From positions 1 through 64,000 of the forward strand of contig JAWPHD010001147.1 of assembly GCA_037043455.1 (NCBI GenBank): a stretch of DNA of 64,000 bases. Reading direction: 5' to 3'. The position numbers were made by a program, and so were the translations under genes. Of the stretch, positions 23,708 through 34,907 are shown piece by piece (the first letter of the stretch is position 1; every line of letters starts with the position of its first letter). The DNA comes from Cyrtodaria siliqua (lineage: Eukaryota; Mollusca; Bivalvia; Adapedonta; Hiatellidae). Below the pieces are notes generated by a model, which saw only the letters and a list, made by a program, of their open reading frames with translations, was not told the origin of the DNA and ran no database searches.

Positions 23708-25393
23708 ATCACAATATAGTTTAACGTGATCTTTAACGGCAGTAAGACAAGAAGTTAAAAGTTTGGAGATGTTTGTTGTGGTGCAGGCACTAAAATTCGA
23801 AATAAAGCGAGCCTTATATGGATTGTTATGTAATTTAGGAATCCAGTACATAGTAGGCAGTTTATTTTGCTTATCGTTTACACCAGCCTTGAAAGTAGGG
23901 CACCGAGTGATATGTGCGGAAACAACATCATCCTCGGTAGAATTAACTGGAGTATACGAATTGGTGCTGCCGAGTTCCAGAGATAGAACATTGACGTAAT
24001 GTATGCGTCAAGCAATAATTACATTATTAGCTGCTTTATCTGCAGGAACTAAAACAAATTTATTATGAAATTCCTGAATTCCCGATTTTAAATTACGAAA
24101 GGAAAACCTAGGTCTCGGAGGAAGTAAAGAGGGGTTAGCATTATAAAAGTTAATACGTGTATCTATCATTTTCAGAATTGACTTTTTCCAAGTAGAAAGA
24201 GAGTTTTGGTCCGCACGTTCTCTACGACACCATTTGATACTAAAATCTTCAATGGAGTGGGCGATCTGGGCACGACAGGCATTAGAATCAATAGTTGAAG
24301 GTAATCTTTATTTAGGACCTTTCGAAAACAAATGCCGAATACGTTTATCAATAATATCAAAATTACCAGTGATAACATGACCTGCTGGAGCATAGCAAAA
24401 TTTTGATGTATTGCATTCACATTCCTTTGGAGTATCATGTACTATATCAAGGTCAGAAACTATTTTGTTGTAGTTGAAAATAATATTTCTAATAGGCTTT
24501 TTATACTTATAACAAATTACAGGACTTTCAGAATTTTTGAAATATTTTGGGATAGAATCAACTACATGAGTATCTCGAAAAATACTAGGCATGTCAATGA
24601 AATCAATACCTTTGTTAATATATAGTAGTTTTAGAAAATGCCTGACGTGATCAGACTCCTTGTCAATATGGGGTCGGAGAACATGTTGTGTATAACTTTG
24701 AACTATGGAAGCAGTGTTATACAAGGGATCTGTACGAATGAAAATTTTGTCGGCTTCCTCGTCGATTAACTTTAGTGATGAAATGGACAAAGAGGTAAGC
24801 CGCGAAAGCATAGAGTGCTTTCCAGACTGTTTAAAAATGGTATGTAAATCAGCGACAGAAATAATTACACGCGATTTACGTTTGATGTTACCATTACGCC
24901 TAAGACCTTGAGACCTAGCTTTACGCTTTCGGATAGAAAATATAGAAAAAATGTCAATATTAGGATCTTTAGAAATATTTCCTTCTTGATACATATTGTC
25001 ATTAAGGCCGAGTGGATAAGGTGTCTGTAAGTTTTTCATCCGCTTAAGTTCTGCAATATGTCTAGCTTTTATATTAAAGCTTTTAGTAGCATCATTATCA
25101 AAAAATATATATTAAACCGGTTGACCAGTTACGTTATTAAAAGTATGACCTGACTGACGAAAGTGTTGGTACAAGTAATTTTTTAACTTTTTAGGATTAC
25201 TTGCATTATATTTGTGTTCCTGATATCGAACTTTTCAGGATCGATCTGTTTGTCCAACATATTATATACCGCAACTTGGTGCATTTCAAGTCAGAACATA
25301 AATTACGTGAGAAGTACGTCAATCAACATTTGAAGCTAGACATACATTAAACAATCTACCATTAACAGCTGCATTGCATCCATATGTGTATCA
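23708..25393 (-). pseudogene. Naiad ORF, N-terminal part: GIY-YIG endonuclease, CxC linker, start of RT
   Basis: In order on the minus strand: NGRLFNVCLASNVD, then SHVIYVL, then SCGI.YVGQTDRS (GIY-YIG-like core), YQEHKYNASNPKK and YLYQHFRQSGH supplying the histidines of the CCHH motif, AELKRMKNLQTPYPLGLNDN, a basic RNGNIKRKSR stretch, YTQHVLRPHIDKESDH, the CxC motif with CYAPAGHVITGNFDI, FSKGPK, FVLVPADKAANN and the RT fingers motif YWIPKLHNNPYKARF. In-frame stops are TGA at 25319, 25286, 25235 and 24008, and TAA at 25262, 25112 and 24308. Three of the TGAs replace residues expected to be cysteine. Clam Naiads are known to encode selenoproteins, so these may have been selenocysteine codons; the TAAs show the copy is nonetheless dead. 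Confidence 0.82.
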
Positions 25394-27136
25394 AAGGAAT
25401 AAATTACTAAGTACGCTGGGTAAATTATTTACATGAATTCTAAATACTAGATTAAATGAGTGGGCCGAAATATATAACGTATATGTTGAAGCACACGCTG
25501 GTTTTCGCAAAAATATGGGAACTATTGATAATATTTTCGTATTACATGGCTGATAAATCATATTATTTATGAAAATAAAAAACTATATTCGGTTGTTGTT
25601 GACTTTACTAAGGCTTTTGACTATGTTGTTAGAGATATATTATGTTACAAATTATTGAAATTTCGCGTCAGGAGGAAAATGATTAATATTGTTAAAGCTA
25701 TGTATGAAAATGTAAAATCAAGAGTTAAGTATGAAAACCAAGTAGGGGATGCACTTACTCGTCAAGGAGAGAGTATTTCGACATTTTTATTTTCGATGTA
25801 TATTAACGACTTGAAAGAACATTTTGCTTTAAATGGGTATATGGCATTGACACTGGAATGTTGAAAATATTTTATTATTGTACGCGGATGATATTATTAT
25901 CATGTCTGAAACTGAAAAAGGTTTACAGCAGGGTTTGGATTTGCTTTATGAATATTGTAATAGATGGAAATTAATGGTTAATGTAAATAAAACGAAGGTC
26001 ATGATTTTTAGAAAAGGAGGCCGTTTGCCAAGGGGTTTAATTTTTTTAAGTATGGTGAAGTTGCTATTAATATTGTTAATGCATATGTTTATCTGGGTGT
26101 TGTGTTTTCTACCGGAGGGTCGTTTGTAAAAACATTTAACACATTAAGTGGGCAAGCATTAAAAGCCATATTCCAGCTAAAGAAATATACTTTTAAATGT
26201 ACAAATTTGTCAGTATCTCACATGTTGAGACTATTTGATAAATTGATATTGCCTTTATTGAACTATGGATGTGAGGTATGGGGGTTTGCGAAAGCAGATG
26301 AAATAGAGAGAACAAATTTATCATTTTGTAAAAATGTATTAGGTGTAAAAATACAGACGCAGAATAACTTTATTTATGGGGAACTAGGAAGACAGTCACT
26401 CATTAATTATAGAATTCATAGAATTATAAACTTTTGGTTTAAGATTGTTGGGAGCAATGATACAAAGAACATAACCATTGTATATAATATGATGTAAGAT
26501 GATATGGCAAAATATCCTTACAAACAAAATTGGGCAAGTCAAGTTAAATATATTTTTGATAAACTTGGTTTTAATCATGTCTGGTTATTCCATGGCGTTG
26601 GAAATAAAAAATGTTTTATGTCAATTTTTAAACAACGATTAAAGGATACATTTAGTCAAAGTTGGAATGAAGAATTAGTGAACTCAACCCGTGCTAGGAC
26701 ATACGTATTGTGTTCACAATTTCGCTTTCAACCGTATATAGAAAATGTAAATTTAAGAAAATTCAGATGTGCTTTAAGCAGATTACGAGTGTCATCTCAC
26801 CGTCTTGAAGTGGAGATGGGGAGATGGCACAAACCACAAAAACTAGCACTACATGAACGTAAATGTCAGTTATGTAACAATCTCGAGGATGAATTCCATT
26901 TCTTGTTTGAATGCACAATGTACAAAGAACTGCGTTTAAAATATATCAAGCCATATTACTGGAAGCATCCTAATATTCTGAAGTTTACTGAGCTCATGAA
27001 CAATAACAATGTACGCATAGAAAAAAGCCTTACCATGTATGTTTTAGAAGGTTTTAAAATACGTAAGATTCTCATCGTCAGCTCAAATTCTAAAATCATG
27101 TTTAGTTCATATTTCTATGTATATACCTACATTTGA
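25394..27136 (+). pseudogene. LINE reverse transcriptase with C-terminal zinc-knuckle-like domain
   Basis: Fragments in order: WAEIYNVYVEAHAGFRKNMG, YSVVVDFTKAFDYVVRDIL (motif A, catalytic D), RQGESISTFLFSMYINDL (motif B), LLYADDIIIMSE (motif C, at about 25876), NVNKTKVMIFRKGGRLPRG, AGGSFVKTF-like then LNYGCEVWGFAKADEIER, NWASQVKYIFDKLGF, RVSSHRLEVEMGRW, and a terminal CQLCNNLEDEFHFLFEC. Breaks include a TGA near 25425, a TGA near 25550, frame changes around 25860 and 26030-26110, and a stop at 26495. The last 210 codons (26504-27136) are open. Clade was not assigned. It differs from the nested LINE in its catalytic box (YADD versus FADD) and tail. Confidence 0.85.
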
Positions 27137-27335
27137 TAGGAGTATATGAATACTTCATTACTATAACAAGTATACTTCAGTTGAACCATGCTTAATCACT
27201 TGATACATGTAATAGTTACAATGTAAACTGTATCACCACCTATTGATATTTTGTATATTGTTAAATAAGCATTTGTGTACTCATGGGCCTATGGCATTTT
27301 GTATGAAATAAACTATTCTATTCTATTCATTCATA
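25394..27335 (+). mobile_element. Second LINE, 5'-truncated, plus strand
   Basis: A different non-LTR element from the nested one. It starts about 25394 within the RT (KLLSTLGKLFT) directly against the 5' break of the Naiad, so the two are divergent. Its 3' UTR ends GTATGAAATAAACTATTC followed by a short TATTC-type repeat, a 3' end shared by many mollusc LINEs. No clear target duplication was found. Confidence 0.8.
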
Positions 27336-28369
27336 TTCATGTAAATAAAGAACAAGATACAGTATCAAAAGAACTACCAATCATCTCTGCGTATTTTGAT
27401 CGGGTTTCCTTCATATGTTTGGTGACCATTTCTCGTACCACTGCGTGCTTCTCAAGCAAGCAATTAGCAGAACATCGGAAAAAACAATTTCCGTCCTTTA
27501 CGTGTTTATATTTTAAAAGAAGAACACGTAAGTTAACTCATTAAGACTATTCCTTGCATTTATCTTGAATTTGGCAAACAAACATCAACTGCCTTTTCTA
27601 ACTATAGTTCACCTTGGTTTTTGAGATATCTTAAGGTAAGTATAAGATTTATGTTCCATTTTGGAAAATCGCTTATAATTTCAGTACAGACTAGTTCATG
27701 CCAAAAAGAGCAAGACATTTAATCACAAAATAAAAACAAAATACATTTACAGTAATTAAGCTTAATATGCCGGATCCTAGTTCATGTAAATATGACTAGA
27801 TCCTAGTTCATGTAGATATGACGAAAATGCATATTGGAATGTATGCTATTTTTACTGCCTCGGAAAAAGAATATCAGATTTCTTGAGGAAAAGGAGAAAT
27901 TTCAGGGGAAAAAACTATTTCTTACAAATAGATTGTTTTCCGAAACTTTTGCATTGTTACCAAATATCGCATACTTTAAAAACACATTCACACAAAAAAC
28001 AACAACACCAAATAGAAACAAACAAAAATATGTCGCGGTATCATGTCAGTATCTGACGATAACGGATATTGTTTTTTCACAACATCTTTTCGCACGAGTA
28101 GCCTAAATAATTATTGGTTCAACATATATTTGTTAATAATATGAACGAACACATGCCGTTGTGTTTTGCAAGCGTTATAAGAGGACTTTATATGCGTCGC
28201 AGAAATGGGTGATATTTCAAATTTATTGTAATGAAACAAATTCGACCAATGGAACAACTAATATTCGTTCCAGCAGTTTAAACGTTTTATTTACATATGT
28301 ACGTATAAATGGAAATGTCACGTTATATTGCAAATACATTCATGTTCAATTTGTTGTTTGTGTCATGTT
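27336..28369. other. AT-rich spacer, no gene recognised
   Basis: Short frames here have no familiar motif. A small direct repeat (GATCCTAGTTCATGTA-ATATGAC, near 27772 and 27796) is visible. Nothing else stands out. Confidence 0.5.
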
Positions 28370-28955
28370 CATTGAAGGTCTTCATCATCATCCCCGTATT
28401 GTTTCAGATGCTACTTGAGTGGTAGCAGAAAACAATGGCATTGGCTACAGCGAAGAATGAAGTGTTTACAATAAAATGTGCAGCATCTTTGCAATGTTCT
28501 AGGCCCATTCTGCAGATTTATACCTCGATTTAAATGGAGAGGGTGGCCTTGAACGTTCATTCCATTTAGTGCCATATAACGTTGGTGTCGTGCACCGTTA
28601 AACCCAATTCAATATATTAACTCATTGAAATGCAGCTAGTACTATTTCATGTTCATTTTATCATTTTTTGTTCATGTTCATTAAAGTTCTTCATCATGAT
28701 CCCTGCATTGTTTCAGGTACCATCTAGCTCACATCAAAAGAGCAGTGGCAGAAAAACAATAAACGTGGCTCCAGCGTAAATGGAGTTTCTACGATAGAAT
28801 TTGCAGCAACTCTGCAGTTCAAGGGGAGAAGATTCTAGGCCCATTTTCCATATTTTATCTCCATGGAGGATGAGCCTGGCATGTTCATGCCTGTTAGGCG
28901 CCATATAACCTTTTCATGTGTTGGTGCGCCTTAAAACCTAATTCAATTAAATTCA
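28370..28955 (+). repeat. Diverged dispersed repeat, two tandem copies
   Basis: Two copies of a ~300-bp element (about 28370-28615 and 28670-28955) share CTTCATCAT-ATCCC, GTTTCAG, AGTGGTAGCAGAAAA/AGTGGCAGAAAAACAAT, CTAGGCCCATT and a 3' part with CGCCATATAACC and GGTG-GCC ... AAACC. A third copy fragment lies at 53520-53665. No coding potential is seen. Confidence 0.6.
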
Positions 28956-29442
28956 TAATATAAATTAACATGTTAGTGCAGTTACCTCCCTTAGTAAAAT
29001 GTCTATATTCTAGTGTAGTTACCTCCCTTAGTATACATTTTGCCATTTACAAATTGACCTTGTCAACTTTTTCCGATAGTTTAATATAGAAATTGAATCG
29101 TATCAAACTTTAAACGCTTACAATCAACGACAAGGTATGGACTTTTTTATATTGTTTACTTTAATAATATGTTACTGCAGATATGTGCTACCAGTCGCTT
29201 TCATTAAATCGTAGCATATGACATGTTCACGATTTTTATATTACATATGGCTGTGTATGGTCAGTGGTTCATACAGTAAAACTGGGGGATCATTTCCTTG
29301 ATTTTAGGTCAGTATATCTTAGTATTAGTACATTAGCGGGATAGGAGGGTGGGTTGGGGCTGGGCATACAATCACTTTCAAGTTTGGTTAAGCGTCTAAA
29401 TTTAAAATGAAAGGCAAATGTCTATTTAATTCCTGATTTAGT

Positions 29443-29615
29443 GGAGTGCGTGGTTCAGTGGTAGAGCGCCGAACTTCAGATCGAAAGGTCGTGGGTTCGA
29501 TCCTCGCCATGGCCATGTTATTTATCCTTGAGCAAGATAATTAATCCACATTGCTTAGTACTGGTTCTACCCAGGAAACCTGCACATAATCTTCGAAATG
29601 GGGTGTTGCAGTATC
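29443..29615 (+). repeat. tRNA-derived SINE with central core
   Basis: The head has pol III promoter-like boxes: TGGTTCAGTGGTAGAGC (A box region) and GGGTTCGATCC (B box). Acceptor-arm pairing is poor, so this is a tRNA-derived SINE head and not a tRNA gene. About 60 bp downstream is AGTACTGGTTCTACCCAGG, also found in the SINE at 38828 although the two tRNA heads differ. Such a shared central core resembles the conserved central domain of MESC/Meta-type bivalve SINEs. The 3' end is uncertain. Confidence 0.7.
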
Positions 29616-30224
29616 AATAGATAGATAGATTTAGATTTGCCCTTTTAGCACGATAGAAATTAATCTGAAATTAGGCCTATTGTCCTCTAACAGTGTGCAT
29701 TATTTAATGGAGTGGTTTTTGTTCACCAATAATTGCCTAATTTCATTGTATTCCCAGAAGTGCAAAACTTTAAAAAGGTAACTTATTTGATGATTACATT
29801 TTGACTTTTGTCCCTACCAGAACAGAACAGTACATTAATTTTATAACTCAAATTACAACAGTCACACAAGAGCATAGTTTTTTTTTAACATTTCACAAGG
29901 ATTTATCCATCATTTTATGGATAAATCCTTGCATGACATGATATTCACAAATGAGCAATATGTTATTAGTTTGTAATGTGGGGTGGGGGTGGAGGGGGTA
30001 GGGGTGGGTGGGGGATGCGTAGTGCCCATTAAGAATTATTGGTTCTTTTATTTATAAAGAAAATAATTGCTTTGGACATTACTTTGACCTAGGATTAGTT
30101 TATGTTTTGAAACATATAGACTATAGATCGCTTTCAAATATATTTATACTTGATCCCATTCGCGATAACTCTGCCAATCAGGTCATGATCGAATGGTTTG
30201 ACCTGGATAAAAACGAAAGCAACA
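29616..30224. other. Spacer with a hairpin and a G-rich tract
   Basis: An 18-19-bp inverted repeat (CAAGGATTTATCCAT...ATGGATAAATCCTTG, about 29897-29933) forms a tight hairpin. At 29978-30014 there is a G-rich strand with many runs of three to five G, able in principle to form a quadruplex. No gene is seen. Confidence 0.55.
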
Positions 30225-30655
30225 CACGTAGTTACAAAAACTTAAAAAAGTGACAACAACAATTAAAGATTTAATAATGACAACATTCCTGTGTAGGAGG
30301 AAAGGATAAGGTAGTCAAGACATTTCGAACTTATAGAATCGCACCTGCTATAGTCACAGGCACCGCGTGTTGACTAACCTTTCCAAAACTAGGACGCGTG
30401 TGTGTATTCTCGGGCGGAGTTAGATGTCGATCACTACATGCCACATAATCGTGCATGGTTTGGCCATATAGGTCATCACTTTCAGTGTCCGAGTCATTGG
30501 AGCCAGTGGAGTTGCCTGATACAGGTTCTTTGTCCGAGTTGTCATCAGTGTCCATATGCACAGTGTTTGTAAGCACATTAAGTGGCATTCCTGGCTCTTG
30601 TTTGGTTACAGTGCTAAATGTCACTGGGAACGGTTCAGGTTTAACCGAATTTGGT
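30225..30655 (-). pseudogene. Acidic ORF fragment of an unrecognised dispersed element
   Basis: An open minus-strand frame from about 30655 to the TAA at 30331 encodes a polar, acidic tail (NDSDTESDDLYGQ) followed by RPSFGKVSQHAVPVTIAGAIL. The last 20 residues and about 100 bp of 3' flank recur at 19737-19905. No ATG begins the frame within the open stretch, so it is likely the last exon or the 3' remnant of a mobile-element protein. I do not recognise the family. Confidence 0.45.
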
Positions 30656-31600
30656 TAGGAGTTTACTCCTAGATTAGTTCATGACTTGTAACCAGTCTCG
30701 GAATTCATCTACTACCACATTCTTTTTTACTATTAATTTGGCTGGATAGCCAATGTGAAACTTGGTGGGTGTTTAGATTTCTCTTCCTTGTACCTTGGCC
30801 ATTAACCATTTATTTTACCAGTAAATATCTATATATATACATATATATTTAATGTGACAGTATGATTTTTTTCGTTGAAAAAAGGAAACAGTTCATTTGG
30901 GGTTGTTAAGAATACTTTTTTTCTGAGACGTCTTGTACTTAGAGATATATTTTACATGGAAGAATGCTCCAACTCATTTCACTGCTGCATACATATATGC
31001 TTATATATCTTCAAGAAGTTTTTAAAAGAATCTAAAATACATAAGCTGAGAAAATTGATTTTTAAACAGAAAATGATTCGATTACTGCCGATGATTCTAT
31101 ACTCCCAAATTAATCTCCCTAATCCTATTAAAATGTTCTTATAAACTTAACATATATTAAACTTTCGACATTTGTTATTATTCAGGTCAAGTGTCACGTG
31201 ATCGTGACCGTTGCGTCGATAAATATTGCCCGTAAAATTCAGACAGTTTCAAAATTACGACCTACGTTTCCTTTTGGCACTCGAAATCCTCTCAACAACA
31301 TCCAAATCTTTTTATCTAAATATGAAATCAACATTATGCTCGGAGAAGAGTTCCTTCCATCCTAATATCCCTCCATGCAGCTTGCCATCATTTGATTGTG
31401 TAATTATTTGATGAGGGGATATGAAAGCCTGTCTATTAATACCTTTACTTCGCGCGAGAATACCACGGGAAATAAATTAAGATGCAAAACGACAATATGG
31501 CGGAAATAAATGTAAATCGAAACAAATGTGTTTTAGGGGGGTCACTACAATCGATAATGGTGCATTTTTATCATTGCAGCTTGGTATATGTGTATATCAT
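30656..31600. other. AT-rich spacer, no gene recognised
   Basis: Several plus-strand frames of 60-90 codons occur but show no domain, and their base composition matches the surroundings. A short TATATATA stretch lies near 30826-30850. Confidence 0.5.
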
Positions 31601-32140
31601 ACTGAAGGTCATTATTTGGGTTAAATACACATTTGTTTCTTCACGAAAACTTAACGTTGGTTATAACTTTCTCATTTCTTGATATTTCTTCATCAAACGT
31701 TCAATATATACTCATCATGAAAACATCGACATGACCGTACTAACATTTAAAGGTCAAGGTCACACTGAAGGTCATTATATGGGTTAAATACTCATTTTCT
31801 TCACAAAAACTTAACGTTGGTTATAACTTTCTCATTTCTTGATATTTCTTTATCAGACTTTCAATTAATACTCATCATGACAACATCGACATGACCATAC
31901 TAAAATAGAAAGGTCAGGGTCACACTGAAGGTCATTATATGGGTTAAATACTTTTTTCTTCACGAAAACTTACCGATGGCTTTAACTTTCTCAATTCTTT
32001 TTATTTCTTCATCAATCTTTCAATATACACTTGTCATGTCAACATCGACATGGCCATACTAAAATATAAAGGCCAAGGGCACAACTGAAGGTCATTATAT
32101 GGGTTAAATAATCATTTTTTTATTCACGATAACTTTGTCA
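31601..32140 (+). repeat. ~160-bp tandem repeat, about 3.4 copies
   Basis: Units begin near 31601, 31763, 31923 and 32084 with ACTGAAGGTCATTAT, followed by GGGTTAAATA, CTTCACGAAAACTTA, TAACTTTCTCATTTCTT, TCATCATGA-AACATCGACATG and AAGGTCAAGGTCACA. Copies differ by roughly 10-20%. Confidence 0.85.
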
Positions 32141-33698
32141 GGCCAGTTTGTCAAGGTCATTTATCTGGGTACAAAAAAACTTGTTATACTGACAAAGCGC
32201 TGACAGGCGACACACGTGTTCCGCGGAACACCCATCTAGTTCATTTTTACATGTGGACGTTTATAGTATGTGTACCCTAGACGTCTCATTGCGATTGACC
32301 AAAAACCGTATATACATCAACATTTTAGACAGTAAACCCTACTCGTTTAAACTTGAATGCCTCAAATAAACCACAAAATAACTCTAAATAAACGCTCTTG
32401 CCAATCCTTTTCATATCACATTGATGGCAAATTTAACTATATTAACATTAATAAACAGTCAGATTTAACCGTATATGCTCATTGTCAACTCGTTTCCTTG
32501 TATGAAGTCTCTATAGGTAAACACACATTCAAACTCAGACACGTGATCCTTTACACACAGTGAAGTAGAATACATGTGTGTAGTTCAGTTGATTTAAATA
32601 ACGTGGTACTTATCAAAATATTGTTTTTTTTTGTTTATTTTTTGTTATTAACCTTTAAGTGTGAAGTGGATAATTTTATACCACATGTCAGATCATTCTT
32701 CACTTCAGGTAACTTGTACGTTTATAAAAGTTTAGATTGACTGTTCATGTCTAGCGCAAAGATAATCTGCGCTAAGTCATAACATGAAGAAGTCAATTGC
32801 ATATGCGCATGGAAGACGGCGCATAAAGACGGCGAATATAAAACAAATCGTCTCGTGGCTCTTATACGTGTATGTTTATGCACTCATATGTTAAAATATC
32901 TGTATGAAGCATCACAATAAGTGTTTTATTGCATTTATGCATTGGTGTATTTTAGATGAAAGTCGGCAAAAGTCAACCTGTTCTTGCATGTAGATCAAAT
33001 TAAATTCTGCATGACATCTCTTACTCAGATCTATTGAAAACCGGTTTTATAAGAATTGGCGGTAACATTTAGTTTTTCCTGGCATCATGTTTTGTACACA
33101 TACGTTCGATTTGATAAGGAATCTGACATGGTCCAGCTTGTATATTTGTACTGGTGTAGGTACTTGTGTCCTACACTGCTTAATTGCATAACATTGTTAA
33201 TCTGACATAAAACAAATAATTCTGGTCAGAATATCCTGCATTACCTGTATATACACACTTACTTTACTCACAGAAAGCCATTTTGCACCCCCACAAAAAA
33301 AAAGATTATTTAAAAAAAACAAAAAACCCAACTTATTTTATGGGGGTGGGGTACAAAATTAACATGTGCTAAGTGCTATTTTCAATGTAAAAATATTTAT
33401 GGCCTAGATTATTGGTTATGACATTCGCCCTAATACATGTGCCAAATAAAATTAAGATCAGTCTTAAAATTGGTCTGCTATAAGCATTTGATTGACCACA
33501 TGAGTTATGACTTTTTGTTCACTTCTGCATATGCAATTACTGTAAAATAACGGAATCAGTGCTTTCGCATAAAATGCTGTAAAAAAGCCAAATTTTGGTA
33601 AAAATGAAAAAGTAAAACATAAAGTTGCTCGGATTGGTTTATTGTATGATATGGCACGTGTAAACTGGCTCTCCAAAAAACCTGGGTGTCTCTTTAAA
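32141..33698. other. Spacer with a 16-bp palindrome and one dispersed repeat copy
   Basis: A perfect palindrome GTGTTCCGCGGAACAC lies at 32216-32231. The stretch at about 32846-32925 (ATCGTCTCGTGGCTC ... TGTATGAAGCATCACA) is repeated, diverged, at 37441-37512. No gene is recognised. Confidence 0.5.
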
Positions 33699-34153
33699 TC
33701 AGACTACACCAATACCAACCAATCAGCGGGCAGGGAAAAAGTTCCAGGGTAAATTCGGAGCTATTATACAGAATCTCTTAATTTTGATTGGTTGACCAGG
33801 TAAACAAACCAAAAAAATCTTGCTAAAAAATTAAAATTCAACTTTTGAAGAGTACTTATGAAGGTTAAATCTTACATTTGTGCAATGTATTCATAATTTG
33901 TTGCATAATCAAAAAAAGAAGTATATTTTACATTTTCCTCATGTTTCTACATGCAAGTAGGTGGGTCAGCACCATCCGACCCAAACAGCTTTTTCAAAAC
34001 TTACTCAACGTATGGTTTTTGTATGTTTTTTGATGAAACTAAGATAGGTCTTTCAAAACAAGTAAGAAAAAAATAGCTTCCTATATTAGGGAACTCAGTA
34101 CAGAGCTTAGAGCTATAATGGATGGCTATGGAAAATGAATTGGTGTAGTATGA
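33699..34153 (+). mobile_element. Short TIR element (MITE-like), copy 2
   Basis: Inverted partner of the element at 649-1115, with the same terminal motifs (TCAGACTACACCAAT at the left and ATTGGTGTAGTATGA at the right). Interior blocks such as GTGGGTCAGCACCATCCGAC are shared exactly. No coding capacity is seen and the target duplication is unclear. Confidence 0.7.
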
Positions 34154-34899
34154 CCTAAAGTTCAGTCGAGGAGAACGAGGTATGTAACGTAATCTTTAAT
34201 TTGAACGAAGGTGAAATCTTATAGGCGCCATCTTATAAGCCATTAACTTATTACCATTGTTTAAAGACAAGGACATATTATACATAGCAACAAAAAGAAG
34301 GAAATACGGAATAAACACAAACAACATACATTGTTATATGTTCTAAATTGTCCAATGTTCAAACCTCCCAGCGTGCTTTCGATTATACTTATTAGTCCAA
34401 GGCGCAGGTAAGCCTATGGCTTCTCATGACTCTTCTCTTGTCAAGTTCGAAATTTGATGTAAATTATTAATTATGATCAAAACAATATCTTGAATAAAAT
34501 GCTACCCTGCCATTTATTCCTGCCGGAGAACTACTAGTTGTTACGATTTTCTCGGACATGTGCAATGCGATTCAGTTGAACGAAAACAAACTATTCGGAG
34601 CAGTTCCGATAGTAAACGAATCGATTGGAACTCTTCGCCAACCCGACTAAGCTTTTCCGATTGTAAACGAATAAGATCGGAAAATCTCCGCGATCGGCTT
34701 GTCTAAAACATTTACGAATACGATTTCAAAAATCCGATCTTTTCAATCCTGTTTTTCCCCAGCAAAACGCATATTACATGGCGTGAAATTATTGCCCTTT
34801 ACCTTTTTCATAATCCTCTTTATAAGTAAAGTTTATATCAATTGGTAGACAAAAAGATATAGGTAGAGCCTCTTTAAAGCCGGGATTTTTATTTTGCCT
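34154..34899. other. Spacer, no gene recognised
   Basis: A diverged repeat of GTAAACGAAT with nearby TTCCGAT occurs at about 34603 and 34660. Otherwise nothing is recognised. Confidence 0.45.
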
Positions 34900-34907
34900 A
34901 TTACACC
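34900..34907. other. Target-site duplication, left copy (ATTACACC)
   Basis: Eight bases ATTACACC directly before the foldback element, repeated exactly at 35735-35742. Confidence 0.9.

Larger units (their letters stand above)
20890..25393 (-). mobile_element. Naiad-type Penelope-like element, 3'-truncated, split by a LINE
   Basis: A minus-strand Penelope-like retroelement in which the GIY-YIG endonuclease precedes the reverse transcriptase. That order, plus a CxC motif between the two domains (KECECNTSKF), is the published hallmark of the Naiad clade; canonical Penelope elements have the endonuclease at the C terminus. All coding parts are in one frame over about 2.6 kb once the LINE at 21781-23698 and one 9-bp target duplication are set aside. 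The 5' side abuts a plus-strand LINE near 25394 and the 3' side stops within the RT thumb region at 20890, against a dispersed repeat, so both ends are missing. Confidence 0.85.

Noticed and set aside
25391..25393. A fifth in-frame TGA in the Naiad
   Set aside because: It lies at the junction with the plus-strand LINE, so it may not belong to the Naiad frame and was not counted.
27834..28418. Two plus-strand frames of about 85-90 codons
   Set aside because: No recognisable domain, low-complexity AT-driven composition and no conserved context.
29443..29520. Functional tRNA gene
   Set aside because: A and B boxes are present, but acceptor and anticodon arms do not pair properly and a SINE core follows.
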